Assembly: GCA_011109175.1 (NCBI GenBank)
Contig: RDEW01000016.1
Span: 307,349-371,348 of the forward strand
DNA length: 64,000 nucleotides
Direction: 5' to 3'
Origin: Dicyema japonicum
Lineage: Eukaryota; Dicyemida; Rhombozoa; Dicyemidae
Positions 1-9,710 of the stretch are shown piece by piece. Within the stretch, counting starts at the first letter, position 1. Each line of letters begins with the position of its first letter. The notes beneath the pieces are model-generated. The model did no database searches and had not been told where the DNA came from. It saw only the letters and a program-made list of their open reading frames with translations. The translations under genes were made by a program, and so were the position numbers.

Positions 1-334
1 TTCACCAGAAGAACTCATAAAGCGCAGTTTTTCTAGAGCATCACTGGAGTTGGAGATGAGTTCTCTGAGGAAGACCTTAATTTACTACATTTATGACCTC
101 TTTGTCTGAATAGAGTGAATTTGCTATTATATTGAGGAGTTTGGTTGTTTCCGTTTGAAATGGGTTATGTTCGGGTTGGCCTACCACTGTTGGAGATGAG
201 TGGACTGCACGAAAAAGTGTGAGGGGATAAAATGTTGAAGGTAATCTTACTGTGATGATAATAAAATTGCTACTCCTTGAGAAATTTCGTGATAGTAAAA
301 ATAGTCTCTTTGAGATTTCACGTGTTGAAAACAT
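1..334 (-). CDS. TRAP1: TRAP1, mitochondrial HSP90-family chaperone, 5' part (runs off the window)
   Basis: Two exons are visible: 334-98 and 75-1, separated by a 22-nt GT-AG intron (76-97). Exon 1 starts at the ATG at 332-334. It encodes a basic, Ser/Arg-rich leader lacking acids over its first part, which looks like a mitochondrial presequence. It then reads FQTETTKLLNIIANSLYSDK, the TRAP1 version of the start of the HSP90 ATPase domain. Exon 2 continues in frame with VFLRELISNSSDALEKLR, the ATP-lid-side helix whose Glu and Asn are the catalytic Glu and Mg-binding Asn of GHKL ATPases (family knowledge). Reading through the intron gives a stop within a few codons, so splicing is needed. TRAP1 rather than cytosolic HSP90 is favoured by the leader and the SLYSDKE segment. 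The rest of the gene lies before base 1. A CACGTG motif sits at 319-324, just inside the coding start. Confidence 0.88.
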
Positions 335-419
335 TGGAAATTTTAAATATAATTTATTTTTGTGACTTTAAATTTTAATTAAATATAAATAAAAATTGTT
401 TACTTTATTCGATTCCCAG

Positions 420-960
420 AATGGATTTTTTTAGGCATGTTGTCCGCTCTGGTTCCCTGGAAAAAGCAATATTACTGGGAAGAAAAGACCTGGCCGACCG
501 AGGACTCGGTGGCTGTCTACGGTGGAAGACGTAACGGGAATACTTATATCAAGGCTACTCCAAATTGCAACGGATTGGGGAGAGTGAAGGAAACTCCTTC
601 ATGAGATCTCCAAGGGTCGGACACGACTTAATTGGACAACATAACTTAACATTCGATTCCCGCACCACTACCTTCTGTTCGAAGGATTTCGTACTTTTCT
701 GTCCTTTCATAAATCCTCAGAGTCGTGTGTTGATCTACCTGTCTCAGGAGACGCCAAATGCCCGGCCAGCATCCAAAAAGGATCAATCATCTCACTATTT
801 TTCCAACAATGGCCAATTATAATAAATAGAATAAGTTTCCCTCCAACAGTGGGAATTGGATATACCTCAATTATACGTTAATCACTCTTTATTTTGTTCG
901 GTAAATAACCAAACTTCATTTTAATATTTCAGTGCTTTCTTGGGTTTATTAATTTTAACT
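420..960 (+). mobile_element. LINE 3' end (RT C-terminus and tail), decayed
   Basis: The plus strand reads FFRHVVRSGSLEKAILLGRK, the typical region after the RT domain of non-LTR elements (a 'H-R-ghi-R-sgsLEkaIL-GK' pattern). It continues in broken frames to about 820. The QETPNARPASKK segment near 750-790 is matched by EEAPNAWQASRG in the minus-strand relic at 40580-40771. A T-rich tail with a CTTTCTTGGGTTTATTAAT sequence ends near 955 and resembles the shared LINE tail listed in the findings. Boundaries are approximate. Confidence 0.5.
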
Positions 961-1019
961 TATCATCAAAAAAAACCTCATTCTATAAGTGAATGAAGAA
1001 GCCCCTACTTCATGACTAT

Positions 1020-1500
1020 TTCCTCTCAAAATTACTAGCAAAACTCGCTCAAATAACCAGCGACACTCGCGAAGATCATCACAATGTCGGGAAATATGAC
1101 TCCCAAGTCGATTCAGAAATTTCAGTGTAGAGATCCCATAACACCATTAGTCTCTATAGTAAGAGGAGTTTAAGTAAGAGTATCACTCCATCGAATAACT
1201 TAGCATAGTTCTTGTTGCCGACGTTTCGGGTCTCATAGTGGCCGAGTAGTATATGGAAGAAGCCTTAAAATTAATATTGTTACTACTAATAATTATCTCT
1301 AATTACTACGATGTTGTTTGAGTGGTTGATAATTTTAATAATGTCGATGTTCTTATCATACTCTCAGTCTGTCTAGTCTACACCGTGCACGACCTCAGTA
1401 AACTACGGAGACGTGCGAGGAGGAAAGTTATATAGAGAAAACTGGGAGAACAGATAGTGAAGACTCTAAGTATTCATAAACTTATGGGTAACGCGGGAAT
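1020..1500 (-). mobile_element. Retroelement C-terminal module, decayed copy
   Basis: Minus-strand translation gives FLNRLGSHISRHCDDLRECR followed by WLFERVLLVILRGN. This matches the end of the better preserved module at 42640-43148 (LVRKIGSMIQ...WFRERISLAIVRGNS) and the copy at 47460-48045. Frames are broken and the upstream border is unclear. Confidence 0.4.
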
Positions 1501-1854
1501 ACATTTAACTTATCTCGTTCTAGAAAAATTTAGATCTTGTTCTACCATAGAATAGGCTTACGAGTATTAAGAGTTTACTTAACAAAATGCTTACAATATT
1601 AGGTAACCTCATCACACAGTCACAACTAATCAAAAAGGAAACCATCTAGTGTCCAAAAATCACTCATTTTTAGACGCAAGAGTTTTCACAATCTTTATAA
1701 GTGGATTATTATTATAACCCCAGGATCACTGGGTCAAAGAGAAAGAAATAAGAGTTCTCATAACTAAGTGATTCCAGACCGACGAGGGAGAGGACGAGAA
1801 AGCGGAGTGGAGAGTCAAGCACTGCTCTTCTTAACGCACAAACATTTTACCAAT

Positions 1855-2220
1855 GGATTTAATATAAATAAATAAAATTATTCCAAAGACCAAGGGTGAA
1901 ACCAAACTAACTAATTCCTTAATCCTGATGAGTTCATAAAAACCTTCACACAAGATCAATGATTCAGAAGAATGTTTGGGGAGCTGAAGTCGATTCTAGA
2001 ACTCTTAGCCGGACAACGAAATTGTCTCACGGTGGAATAAATAATTAGATTCTTTGGGACGCCAGTGGACATCGGGCGTCTCTTTAGTAAAGTGGATCCA
2101 ATGACGCCATTAGAGGGAAAGAAGATAAACTTTTAGCCAATTAGTCACATAGCACTACATGGTGCCACGCAGCTTTGGCCAGACAGGAGTATCAAGTGTA
2201 GATACTTTCACTGATAATCT
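1855..2220 (-). mobile_element. LINE 3' terminal remnant
   Basis: On the plus strand the block starts with an A/T run and ATTCCAAAGACCAAGGGTGA, then ACCAAACTAACTAATTCC. It is followed by about 280 nt that align by eye with 40548-40790 (shared landmarks: GGCG-TCTC, AAGTGGATCC, TGGTGCCACGC / TGGAGCCACGC). The element runs on the minus strand with its 3' end on the left. No intact ORF remains here. Confidence 0.5.
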
Positions 2221-2289
2221 TTTTTTGATAATTTTATATTATAATTCTACTTATTGTTTTTTTTTAAATTATAATTTCAAATTTTCAAA

Positions 2290-2711
2290 ATGAGTGAGGT
2301 GGCAGAACCGCGTTTCAGAATAAATGGCTCAATGATAGACAATTTCATAGGCAAACAGATATGTCTAATAGGCAACGTGATTAGAGTTATTCCTTACATG
2401 TTCACTGTAGACTGCTGCTAATCAGAGATCATTCGTTATGAAAACCTCCGACAACTATGACGTCACAGTTTTACTTCAACAACCAGTATATTAGTGTGAT
2501 CACACAGCTGAGTGAACCATTGGATGGCATTATTGAGTTATGGGGAATAGTCAGCAGTGAGAGACACGTGGTCTGTGATAATTATGTAGTTTTCCCCAGA
2601 GAAGATGTCGAGAAATTTGGTAATGATTGTGTTTACTGAGATGTTAAACTGTATGACCAGGTTGTGGGAATGTTGGTGGACAACAGTCAGTTCTACTACG
2701 CACGTGCTTAG
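2290..2711 (+). CDS. RPA3: Replication protein A 14-kDa subunit (RPA3), four exons
   Basis: Exons 2290-2385, 2411-2485, 2508-2619 and 2641-2711 splice to 354 nt (117 aa); human RPA3 has 121. The three introns are 25, 22 and 21 nt, all GT-AG. The protein opens with FRINGSMIDNFIGKQICLIG, matching the R-IN--ml--f-gk-v-lvG start of RPA14. It has the OB-fold strand region SFVMKTSDNYDVTVLL, then EPLDGIIELWGIVSSER, and ends KFDVKLYDQVVGMLVDNSQF, matching the FDL-LYN--V-l---fpqFyp end of the family. Without splicing there is a stop in every exon junction. RPA3 is the smallest subunit of the heterotrimeric single-strand-DNA-binding complex used in nuclear DNA replication and repair (family knowledge). 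The start ATG is the only one that keeps the conserved N-terminus. CACGTG motifs lie in exon 3 (2565) and over the last codons (2701). Confidence 0.9.
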
Positions 2712-3262
2712 TTAATTTGTAAAGTTTGTTTATTGGCTTTGCTTTTAAGAAATGACTTTATTGCTGTATTTGTAAATAAGAGACAAATGAGTTGTTAATG
2801 TATCCTCAATAATGCATCCATCTCACTGTAACCCACGTGTCCATGTCAGACATGTTTGTATAATATCGAAATACGTCTAAATCTGTAACAAAGTAGTTCT
2901 ACAACGTAATTATCCACGTGGCTAAGTTTATAATTATCCATAGGATGACGTACAGTATAAATACCCACGTGTACATATTTGAATTATTATAATGTATTTT
3001 TCACAATTCCCTATTGAAGTAACTGAATTATCGCACGTGCCTATACTTTATGCAAGATATCGACTCCATTGTGTAGTCTTTTCCCGGATAAAGGGATCGG
3101 AACAGAAAACTTTCATAAATCGTGTATGTTCATCTTTAGAGTATTACCACTTGACATATAAGATTTAAATTCCAGGTTTTTTGCGCTTATGCAAAGAACC
3201 AGGAAACCCACTTGTGGAAATGGTTACACCTGCAGAAATGAACGGGAACTAATTAACACGTG
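2565..3262. promoter_or_regulatory. Cluster of seven CACGTG E-boxes
   Basis: CACGTG occurs at 2565, 2701, 2833, 2915, 2966, 3034 and 3257, several extended to CCACGTGT/G or GCACGTGC. In DNA this AT-rich, one CACGTG would be expected roughly every 10-12 kb, so seven in 700 bp is a strong local excess. The first two are inside RPA3 and the rest are in the non-coding DNA just downstream. This palindrome is the canonical class-B bHLH (MYC/MAX/MXD/USF) site, and an MXD-like gene is present at 37450-38663. Whether the cluster serves RPA3, an unseen neighbour or a repeat family cannot be told from the sequence. Confidence 0.5.
3172..3203 (+). other. Near-perfect hairpin, 13-bp stem and 6-nt loop
   Basis: Positions 3172-3184 pair with 3191-3203 (11 of 13 standard pairs plus one G-U), leaving the loop GCTTAT. 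It lies in non-coding DNA downstream of RPA3, inside the E-box-rich stretch. No T-run or known ncRNA boundary element is recognised around it, so function is unknown. Confidence 0.3.
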
Positions 3263-3264
3263 CA

Positions 3265-4540
3265 AAGTCACCATATCAAGCTGAGAGGAATATTAGCGGA
3301 TGTAATGTAGGCTTACTACCACTTATATTTGAAGGACAGTAAGCTAAGGTACTTCTATGTTTTGTAATCAGCATAATGATTTAATTACACAAAACATGAA
3401 TAACATTGAGGGACTACAACATTAATGAGAATACTACAAGGAACTATTATGCACCACTACTGAACTGAGGCTGCACAACTGTTCGTTATGGAGACTGTCA
3501 TAAAATTATTAAAACTAACCTTTTTTACTTTATTTCACAGTCGACTGTACAATAATGAGAAACCACAAATTTTACCAAATTTTCAATTATAGAACTTTGT
3601 TAAGTTAATTACCCCCGAAAACATCGAGGAGTTTATATTGGCGATTTGAGACCGATAAAAAGAGCACTAAGAAAAAAAAAATTATAGTGATCCGTGGAGT
3701 CTTATAGGGAAGTGAAAACGATTGTTGACAGGATCATCCGAGCGCGGAATATATAATTGTAGAGTACACGATTACATGTTTGTCGCTAATAATACAGAGT
3801 AAGGGATAACATTAACTGTACCCAGTATTCCAATCGTAGACAAGGATAGAAAGTCATCCCAAGATCGCACACATATTTACAGAACCAGAGGATGGACATA
3901 AATCCAGTTTTTGCAGTTGCAGAAAACCTTCAAAAAAATAAAAAATGGAGTGGAGGTTTAATATTTCAAGGATCTCATGTATGGATAGACTAATTAAATA
4001 TTTAGTTTCGATAACATGTAGAAAACTGGCAATCGTCAAAAACGCCCAGTAATACATGACCGGATCTTTTTGGTCCAGAGCAAGCAAAAAGATGCCGAAC
4101 TATCCTCCAACCAAAACAGATGAAGTCCACGGTCCTCGGAAGAAGCAGATCTAATGCACTCATCTAAGGATGTCTGCCCTCCAGTATCTTGTTTTCTTTG
4201 AGGGTTCGTAGACACACTTTTGGTCTAATTAGGCGTTTTAGTGGTTTTTATGGTTTTTTTAAGTTATTATTATTATAATTTATTCAGTAAATAAAATGTA
4301 GTCTTAAATATAATATCCACAATGATTATATATTTGCCATAGATTCATGGTCTATTGTACTTCACACACATGACAAAAACATAACTTTAATTTGTTTATT
4401 CGTGCTGATCTTGTGAGAAGGCCACTGGTCGATTACAAGCAATATCGTTTCCTTTTGACAACTTAATGTCCCACTCAATCAGACAGAATCGAGGTTCCGT
4501 TTCATCAATAACATCATTACTACCACTACTTCTGGATGAT
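3265..4540. other. No gene recognised
   Basis: The stretch has short ORFs only (longest, minus 3854-4087, has no recognisable motif), scattered stops in all frames and A/T-rich runs. I see no conserved domain even when tiny introns are allowed. Confidence 0.5.
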
Positions 4541-4559
4541 AAGTTCCAAGATTAGGTGA

Positions 4560-4660
4560 CGTTTCACAGAGAAGGCTCAGCTGGACTACAGAAGCTAGCA
4601 CATGACAGGAACAAGTGGAGGATGATGACGTCATTGTTAGTGTTTCGGGGTGAACATGCA
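4560..4660 (+). mobile_element. LINE RT C-terminal remnant
   Basis: The plus strand reads GLQKLAHDRNKWRMMTSLLV, the 'gl--lA-DR--WR-lv' signature found near the end of many non-LTR RT ORFs, then stops at GEHA. Flanks carry no further support. The downstream stretch to 5106 is A/T-rich with nothing recognised. Confidence 0.4.
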
Positions 4661-5224
4661 TAATATAGAGTAACCAGAAAACCAACTCCAAAATAGGGGG
4701 TATTTATTAGACATTAATATTCTGATAAAACAATACTAATAAATTACTTATAATTCTTCATATAAGAACAATCCAATTTTCCAACCAATAAAAACAGCTG
4801 ATTGGTAGTAAGGTATTAGAAAATGTCTAATATAACCCCTTTGTCTCTTCTAACTTGGTGGATTAAATGAAGAATTAAAGAATAGTGGTGTTAGAATCTC
4901 AATTGTGTAGATTGGGGAAATAATGGAAGAGTATTACCATACGTGGTTATGTAATTATGACTAATCTTTTTTCAGTTTGATTGATGGGAAATGCTTACAT
5001 TTGAAAATTGCCTACATTTGTAGTGAACAATCCAACCTCTCTCGTTTACCAAACAGCTACCAAATAGTTTGGTTGGTAGTGGTTAAGTGTATAATAATCA
5101 ATAATACAGTAAAGACTCTCGAATCCGCCAATTTCGGGGATCGGCAAAATCTGGCTGATTCGAGAGACTTATTGATTTTTTCATCCATTAATAATGTAAA
5201 TCAAAAAAAATTATTTATAAGATA

Positions 5225-5510
5225 AAAAATATTAAGTATTGATTTTTTTCTTTTTAAAGTTCGGATCATTGATGATCCAAGCTATTCAACAGACTCAAGA
5301 TTTTCGACATTAAAGAATTCTTCTTGATTATAGAATTCTTATAATTTATTTAAGGCTAAAAAAGCCTCGCTAATAGTTACACCTTTCTGACTTTCTTCAA
5401 GGGGTTCTTCACTATCAATTTCTTGTTCTAATTTCTTTGTATCATTCAAATCAAGTTCTTCATTTTCATTGTAGTCAATTTCGATATAGTCTCTTTTCTA
5501 AAGGATCACT
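5225..5510 (-). pseudogene. Tigger/jerky-type transposase C-terminal relic
   Basis: Minus-strand reading gives an acidic stretch (YIEIDYNENEELDLNDTKKL) followed by VTISEAFLALNKL-EFYNQE and NVENLESVE with one in-frame stop. The order 'acidic linker, sEAl-aL--l--y-eqqe, l--le' is the usual tail of jerky/Tigger transposases. The DDE domain is missing, as the LINE insertion lies upstream. Confidence 0.5.
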
Positions 5511-5639
5511 TATGTTCATTTTGTCTAGAATATATTCGTATTTTCAATAACAGAGTTTTCATAATTTATATTTTCAATGTTTTTGAATCCACTTTGCGTG
5601 TGTGAAGCATTTGAATATTAAAGAACTATCTATCTTCCT

Positions 5640-5830
5640 CAAATGTGGACTCGCTCTATGTGCAGTTTATTCAACCGTCTCTAACTTACGGGTGTGCTGC
5701 ATGGGAACCAAACTATCAAACGCGAACATGGAAAAATCAATACATTCCGAAAAATGGCCAGTAAGGCTCTGCAAAGGCTTTCCCAGACACCTCTAAACCC
5801 TATACCATTTGAGGAATTAGTGAGAAAAAC
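5640..5830 (+). mobile_element. CR1/L2-like RT C-terminal remnant
   Basis: The plus strand reads FIQPSLTYGCAAWEPN, the 'i-P-l-YG--aWg-n' motif after the RT palm in CR1/Jockey-type LINEs. After a frame change it reads NTFRKMASKALQRLSQTPLN. It abuts the minus-strand LINE that follows. Confidence 0.5.
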
Positions 5831-8085
5831 TGGAGCCTTACGTTCGCGAGGGCATCTAGGTCCAGTCGCAGAATATGGCCGAAAAGCCTCCTTCGTGTAT
5901 CTAGAATCTCATTAGAAATTTCTGAGGTCTTCGTCCTCTTATAAAGAAGATTAGATGACATCCTCGTATCACTTCTTTCGAACATCATATGCCGTAGTTG
6001 GTCTCTATGAAACACATTAAGTCTCTTCATTTCATTTCTTGAGCAGGCACAGGTACCAGCGTTATACAGTAATATGGGTTTCATTAACGAGTTGTATAAT
6101 CGAGTTTTTGTTATAATGTCAAGACCCTTTTTGTGGAGCCAGGTGTGTTTCAGTCTAGAGAGGGCAGTTTGTGCTAAAGTTTTCCTTCTTGTAATGTCTT
6201 CATGGTCTCCAAGGAGGGAGCCAAGCTTTTTGCACTTGCGCCAGTGCTCCTCTGTCCTTGTTTCTTCCCTCTTGAGTTCAGTTACCTCAGTCTTGTCAGG
6301 AGTTACTGTTAGGTACCATTCAGCTAGTCTTCCAGGCACTTCTTCCAACAAGCGGGTGAGCGATATTTTGTCATTTGAAATAAAGTCTACGTCATAAGCA
6401 TACGCAATAATGTTTGTCTTTTCACCCATTATCGGTTTTGACTCCCGTAGAGCAGCTTCAAGGTATATGCCAAAAAAATTGGTAATAATGGATCTCCCTG
6501 TGGAGTGCCAACAGTCGTCTCAAATCGGCGAGACAAGGCTCTCCCGACTCTTACAGTGAACCAAGTATCAGCTAGGAGGGTGGTGGCCATTCTGACAGTA
6601 GAAGCGTCTAGAAAACTCCCCAGAACCAGTATTAGCATCCGTCTGTCGACGGAGTCGAAGGCCCTCAAAATGTCGATTCCGAGGATATTTGAACTTTCGA
6701 ACGGCCGCAGATCTCCACTTGTATGACCGATCTTCCTTTTCGGAATCCGCTGTGGTATAGCGACAGAAAAGTATCTAGGCATCCTTCCATTTTTTGTAAT
6801 GTTATGTTCGCCAGAATTTTCCGAAGTGAATTTATTAATATGACTGGACGGAGGTTCTCCACCTTAACTCTTAGGTTTATTCGCCTTTTGTACAGCTATC
6901 AAGATTCTTTCTCCCAGGGTAAGCGTGTGACCATAATAGTACATTTCATTCAGGATCCTAGCGATGCATTCATAAAGTTTTTGGGTTTCATATTTAAAGA
7001 ATTCACCACCAAGTCCGTCGGGGACAGGAATCCTGTTGTTTTTTAATATGGAACTCGCAAGTTCAACTTCATATGGTATGATTTCTTCGTCCAATTTTCT
7101 TTGTTCTAGGATGATAGTGTCGTTCCTTGGATTGAAAAGCTTTCCAAAGTGGGCAGAGATAATTACCGCAACTTCTTTTTGGTCCACAATCTGCTTTCCT
7201 TTGTCATCTCTTATCATTATCGGTTGACGGAGTCTCTTTCCTTTTATCTTTTTAACAGCCTCGTAGAATTTAGCGTTGTCCTTGAGAGATTCTATCTTTT
7301 TAATCTGGTCCAGTGCTCTATTTCTGTTATGCTGACGTATAGTTTTTATTATTTTTGCTTTGATAGTCTTTTTTTCTAGCCCCAATTTTGATTTTACATT
7401 CGAATCGTCAGTATTTTGATAGAGCATCCAAATGGTCTTCTGCTTATTAGAAAAATCCTTCACCGTGTACATGTCATTGTGCGATGAGATTTTCTCATGT
7501 TCTTTCAATAGATGCAGGCTGGCTCCTTTGTGTATTGACTTCTTTACAAAATCCCATCATTTTCCGGGCGGTAAATCTGTAGGCATGTTTTTTAGTTCTG
7601 TATCCAGATATTCTTTGAATGCTAGGCCCCTTTTGACTGATTAAGGATTCCAAATTATAACGTCTAGAGTTGGGCTTTGTGGTTCCAATGTGTTTCCAAT
7701 TCGATCTTTGTAGTATCATAAATCTCTTTAGAGAAAGTCTAGAAATAACTTTTTTGTGGTCAATAATCAATCCACCATAAGCTCGTGCATCAGGTATAAT
7801 CCCTATATCCCGACCACGTTGATTTATGTCTGGCTGGATGCATGAAGGCTGTATTGCACACAAATAGGTTCTTCGTTTGACAGAAGTTAGCTAGTACAGT
7901 TCCCAGGAGAATTCTTTTCCCCCTACCGTGCCTTCCCATGAATGTCTCATTGGTCGTAACTTGCCATTTTTCGCATTTAGGTCTCCTGCGATCATTACTA
8001 ATGTTGAGAGAGCATACTTGGAGAAGATGGTAGAAAGACTGGTGTAAAAGTCATCAATCTCTTCAGGGTTTTTATTTACCTATAA
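5800..8085 (-). mobile_element. Non-LTR retrotransposon (APE-type endonuclease plus RT), 5' end on the right, frameshifted
   Basis: From right to left on the minus strand: an endonuclease/exonuclease/phosphatase segment (MIAGDLNAKNGKLRPMRHSW at about 8000-7900); a linker with KTIWMLYQNTDDSNVKSK; RT fingers (AELA..NRIPVPDGLGGEFFKY near 7020); LRPVILINSLRKILANI (6850-6790); motif A GIDILRAFDSVDR; motif B VGTPQGDPLLPIF; motif C AYAYDVDFI where A-DD is expected; and a C-terminal HWRKCKKLGSLLGDHEDI block ending RRRLFGHILRLDLDALANV near 5870. The ORF is broken into at least four frames, so this is dead. The same family recurs at 28480-29490 (plus) and 40900-41440 (minus). It lies inside the Tigger-like element. 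Confidence 0.75.
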
Positions 8086-8225
8086 AATTATTTAAAAAAT
8101 TATTTTAAATTAAGAGACATGGTGGATTCATTAAAAAATCTGGCAGATTCGAAAAATTTTGTTAGAAAAAATGGCGGATTAGAGAATTTATTAGTTATAA
8201 TTGGCGAATTCGAGATACTTTACTG

Positions 8226-8640
8226 TACTTATATTTTACAATTTTAAGCAAATTGATTCAATTGATTTAGTATGCATTAAAGATCTAAGCCCTCGTGTAG
8301 TTATGATCAGAGTTTAAATGAACACATGGAAGGCGCTCTCGATTGGGAGAAGACATAAAAGTCATCAATTGGGCCTCATTCAAAAAGAGAGTAGGATCGA
8401 ACGGGTATCTGTATAGAGTGTATCTTCTTGAGGTTCTCCAAAGACATGTGATCCAGTATAAATATTTAGAGTAGAAGTAATTTCATTTCATTCGTTGATA
8501 TTGTTTTTTAATATTATGTCAATACGCTTATTGATTTCAGAAAGATATTCGATTCTCCTTCGCCAGAGTTCATCCATTTGATTCTCTTAATAAGATTAAT
8601 AATGTCGGGAGGTCATAAAGGACATAACATCAAGCATCGA
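8226..8640. other. No gene recognised
   Basis: This short stretch lies between the right end of the Tigger-like element and the next LINE endonuclease relic. It may hold the decayed downstream part of that LINE, but no conserved residue block is readable. Confidence 0.4.
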
Positions 8641-9290
8641 TGGCGATATTTTGAGAACAGGGTGTGATATCGAGGGAAGTATTAGAATGATCTGAACGTA
8701 AATCACAACGAGTATGTAGAACAGGGTCATTTAGAATATCTAATTCCTCCAAATCAAACATAATTTGCACTCCACGTTTATCAGGTTTGCTAGAAAATAG
8801 TCAGACAGGATGATCATTAAAATCACCACTAAGATACAGTTCTCAATATAAAAAGTGGAATTTCGACGTATAGTTAGGAAGACACGAAGAAATCGGTGGA
8901 TTTGTAAATTGACAAGTGAAACGGGTATTATTGATATTTACTTTGATAGACACAACTTCCATATTGGAATCGTATGATTGGAGGATGAATAGACCCATTA
9001 ACAAGAATAACAAGTCCACCCCCAGCTGCAGAAAAAAGACGATCAGAGGAGATAATGGAATCGTTTTTAAAACAAGGGCAATTAGACTTTGGAGTTAACT
9101 TGGATTCTTGGATGAGTGCAATGTCCATAGAAAATTGTATAGAAAGTACTTCATATTGCATTTCTTGGAAATCCCATTAATGCTTATTTGGAGGACATTC
9201 AGCTTTCGAACAGTGGGTTTAGGGTTTTACGCAACATCTCTGAAGAGGATCAATAGAAAGAACTGGGAACGTAAGCTTGCATTTGCTCTG
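8640..9290 (-). mobile_element. LINE APE-type endonuclease relic with decayed 2A-like motif at its start
   Basis: On the minus strand from about 9245 the frame reads RDVA-stop-NPKP, then LNVLQISINGI, then DIALIQESKLTPKSNCPCF and DRLFSAAGGGLVILVN: the N-terminal half of the EEP endonuclease of CR1/Jockey-like LINEs. The first eight positions line up with GDVEANPGP in the better copy at 13441-13464, so a 2A-like motif preceded this endonuclease too but is now mutated (Gly to Lys, an in-frame stop). Downstream the reading frame decays. Confidence 0.6.
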
Positions 9291-9294
9291 TAGC

Positions 9295-9710
9295 CACTAC
9301 TAAGAAAACTATAAAATAATCGCATACCAAGGAGAGAAGGGGTCGTCAGTTACCACTGTAGGCAGTGTCTCCAAGAGTAGATGACCCACATGAAAACCTC
9401 AAATATCAAATTACAGTATTGTGGTTATTATTTCAATAGGAAATATGAAATTATTGTGACCACGATTATTTATAATTTTAGAAACTTAATTTTCAATTAT
9501 TATATTACACAAGTCCACAGTTATACTATAAACATACAACCGACAGTAACCTATTTTAATTATTATAGTTAAATTCCCGACAAATTCACATTTTATTAAA
9601 TAATTGATAATATTAATAAATTTAGTTAAATTATTTAATGAATATTAAAAATAATGATTTTAAATTAAAAAAAATAATTAAAATTTGATTCAATAAATTG
9701 GCCTAATTGT
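9295..9710. other. A/T-rich region upstream of the RNF13-like gene
   Basis: No coding signal. The last 150 nt are over 80% A/T and would contain the promoter and any 5' UTR of the gene starting at 9711. No TATA or initiator can be singled out in such A/T-rich sequence. Confidence 0.4.

Larger units (their letters stand above)
5107..8225 (-). mobile_element. pogo/Tigger-like DNA transposon with inverted ends and TA target duplication, invaded by LINE sequence
   Basis: The left end reads TA-CAGTAAAGACTCTCGAATCC (5105 on). The right end, reverse-complemented from 8227, reads TA-CAGTAAAGTATCTCGAATTC. So there is a TA duplication plus inverted repeats starting CAGTAAAG, the hallmark of pogo/Tigger elements. 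Both ends carry repeated 'CGAATCCGCCA'-like units (right end at about 8120-8215 has three), as expected for transposase-binding arrays. A transposase C-terminal tail is readable on the minus strand at about 5225-5510. Most of the interior (about 5640-8085) is LINE sequence, so the DNA transposon has been split by later retroelement insertion. It is not functional. Confidence 0.75.

Noticed and set aside
77-334. A stand-alone 85-residue protein
   Set aside because: The last residues after SDKE are translated intron; splicing 76-97 joins it to the HSP90 ATPase sequence.
6074-6397. Plus-strand ORFs of 60-107 codons across 5800-7650
   Set aside because: They mirror the minus-strand LINE reading frames, which carry ordered RT motifs.
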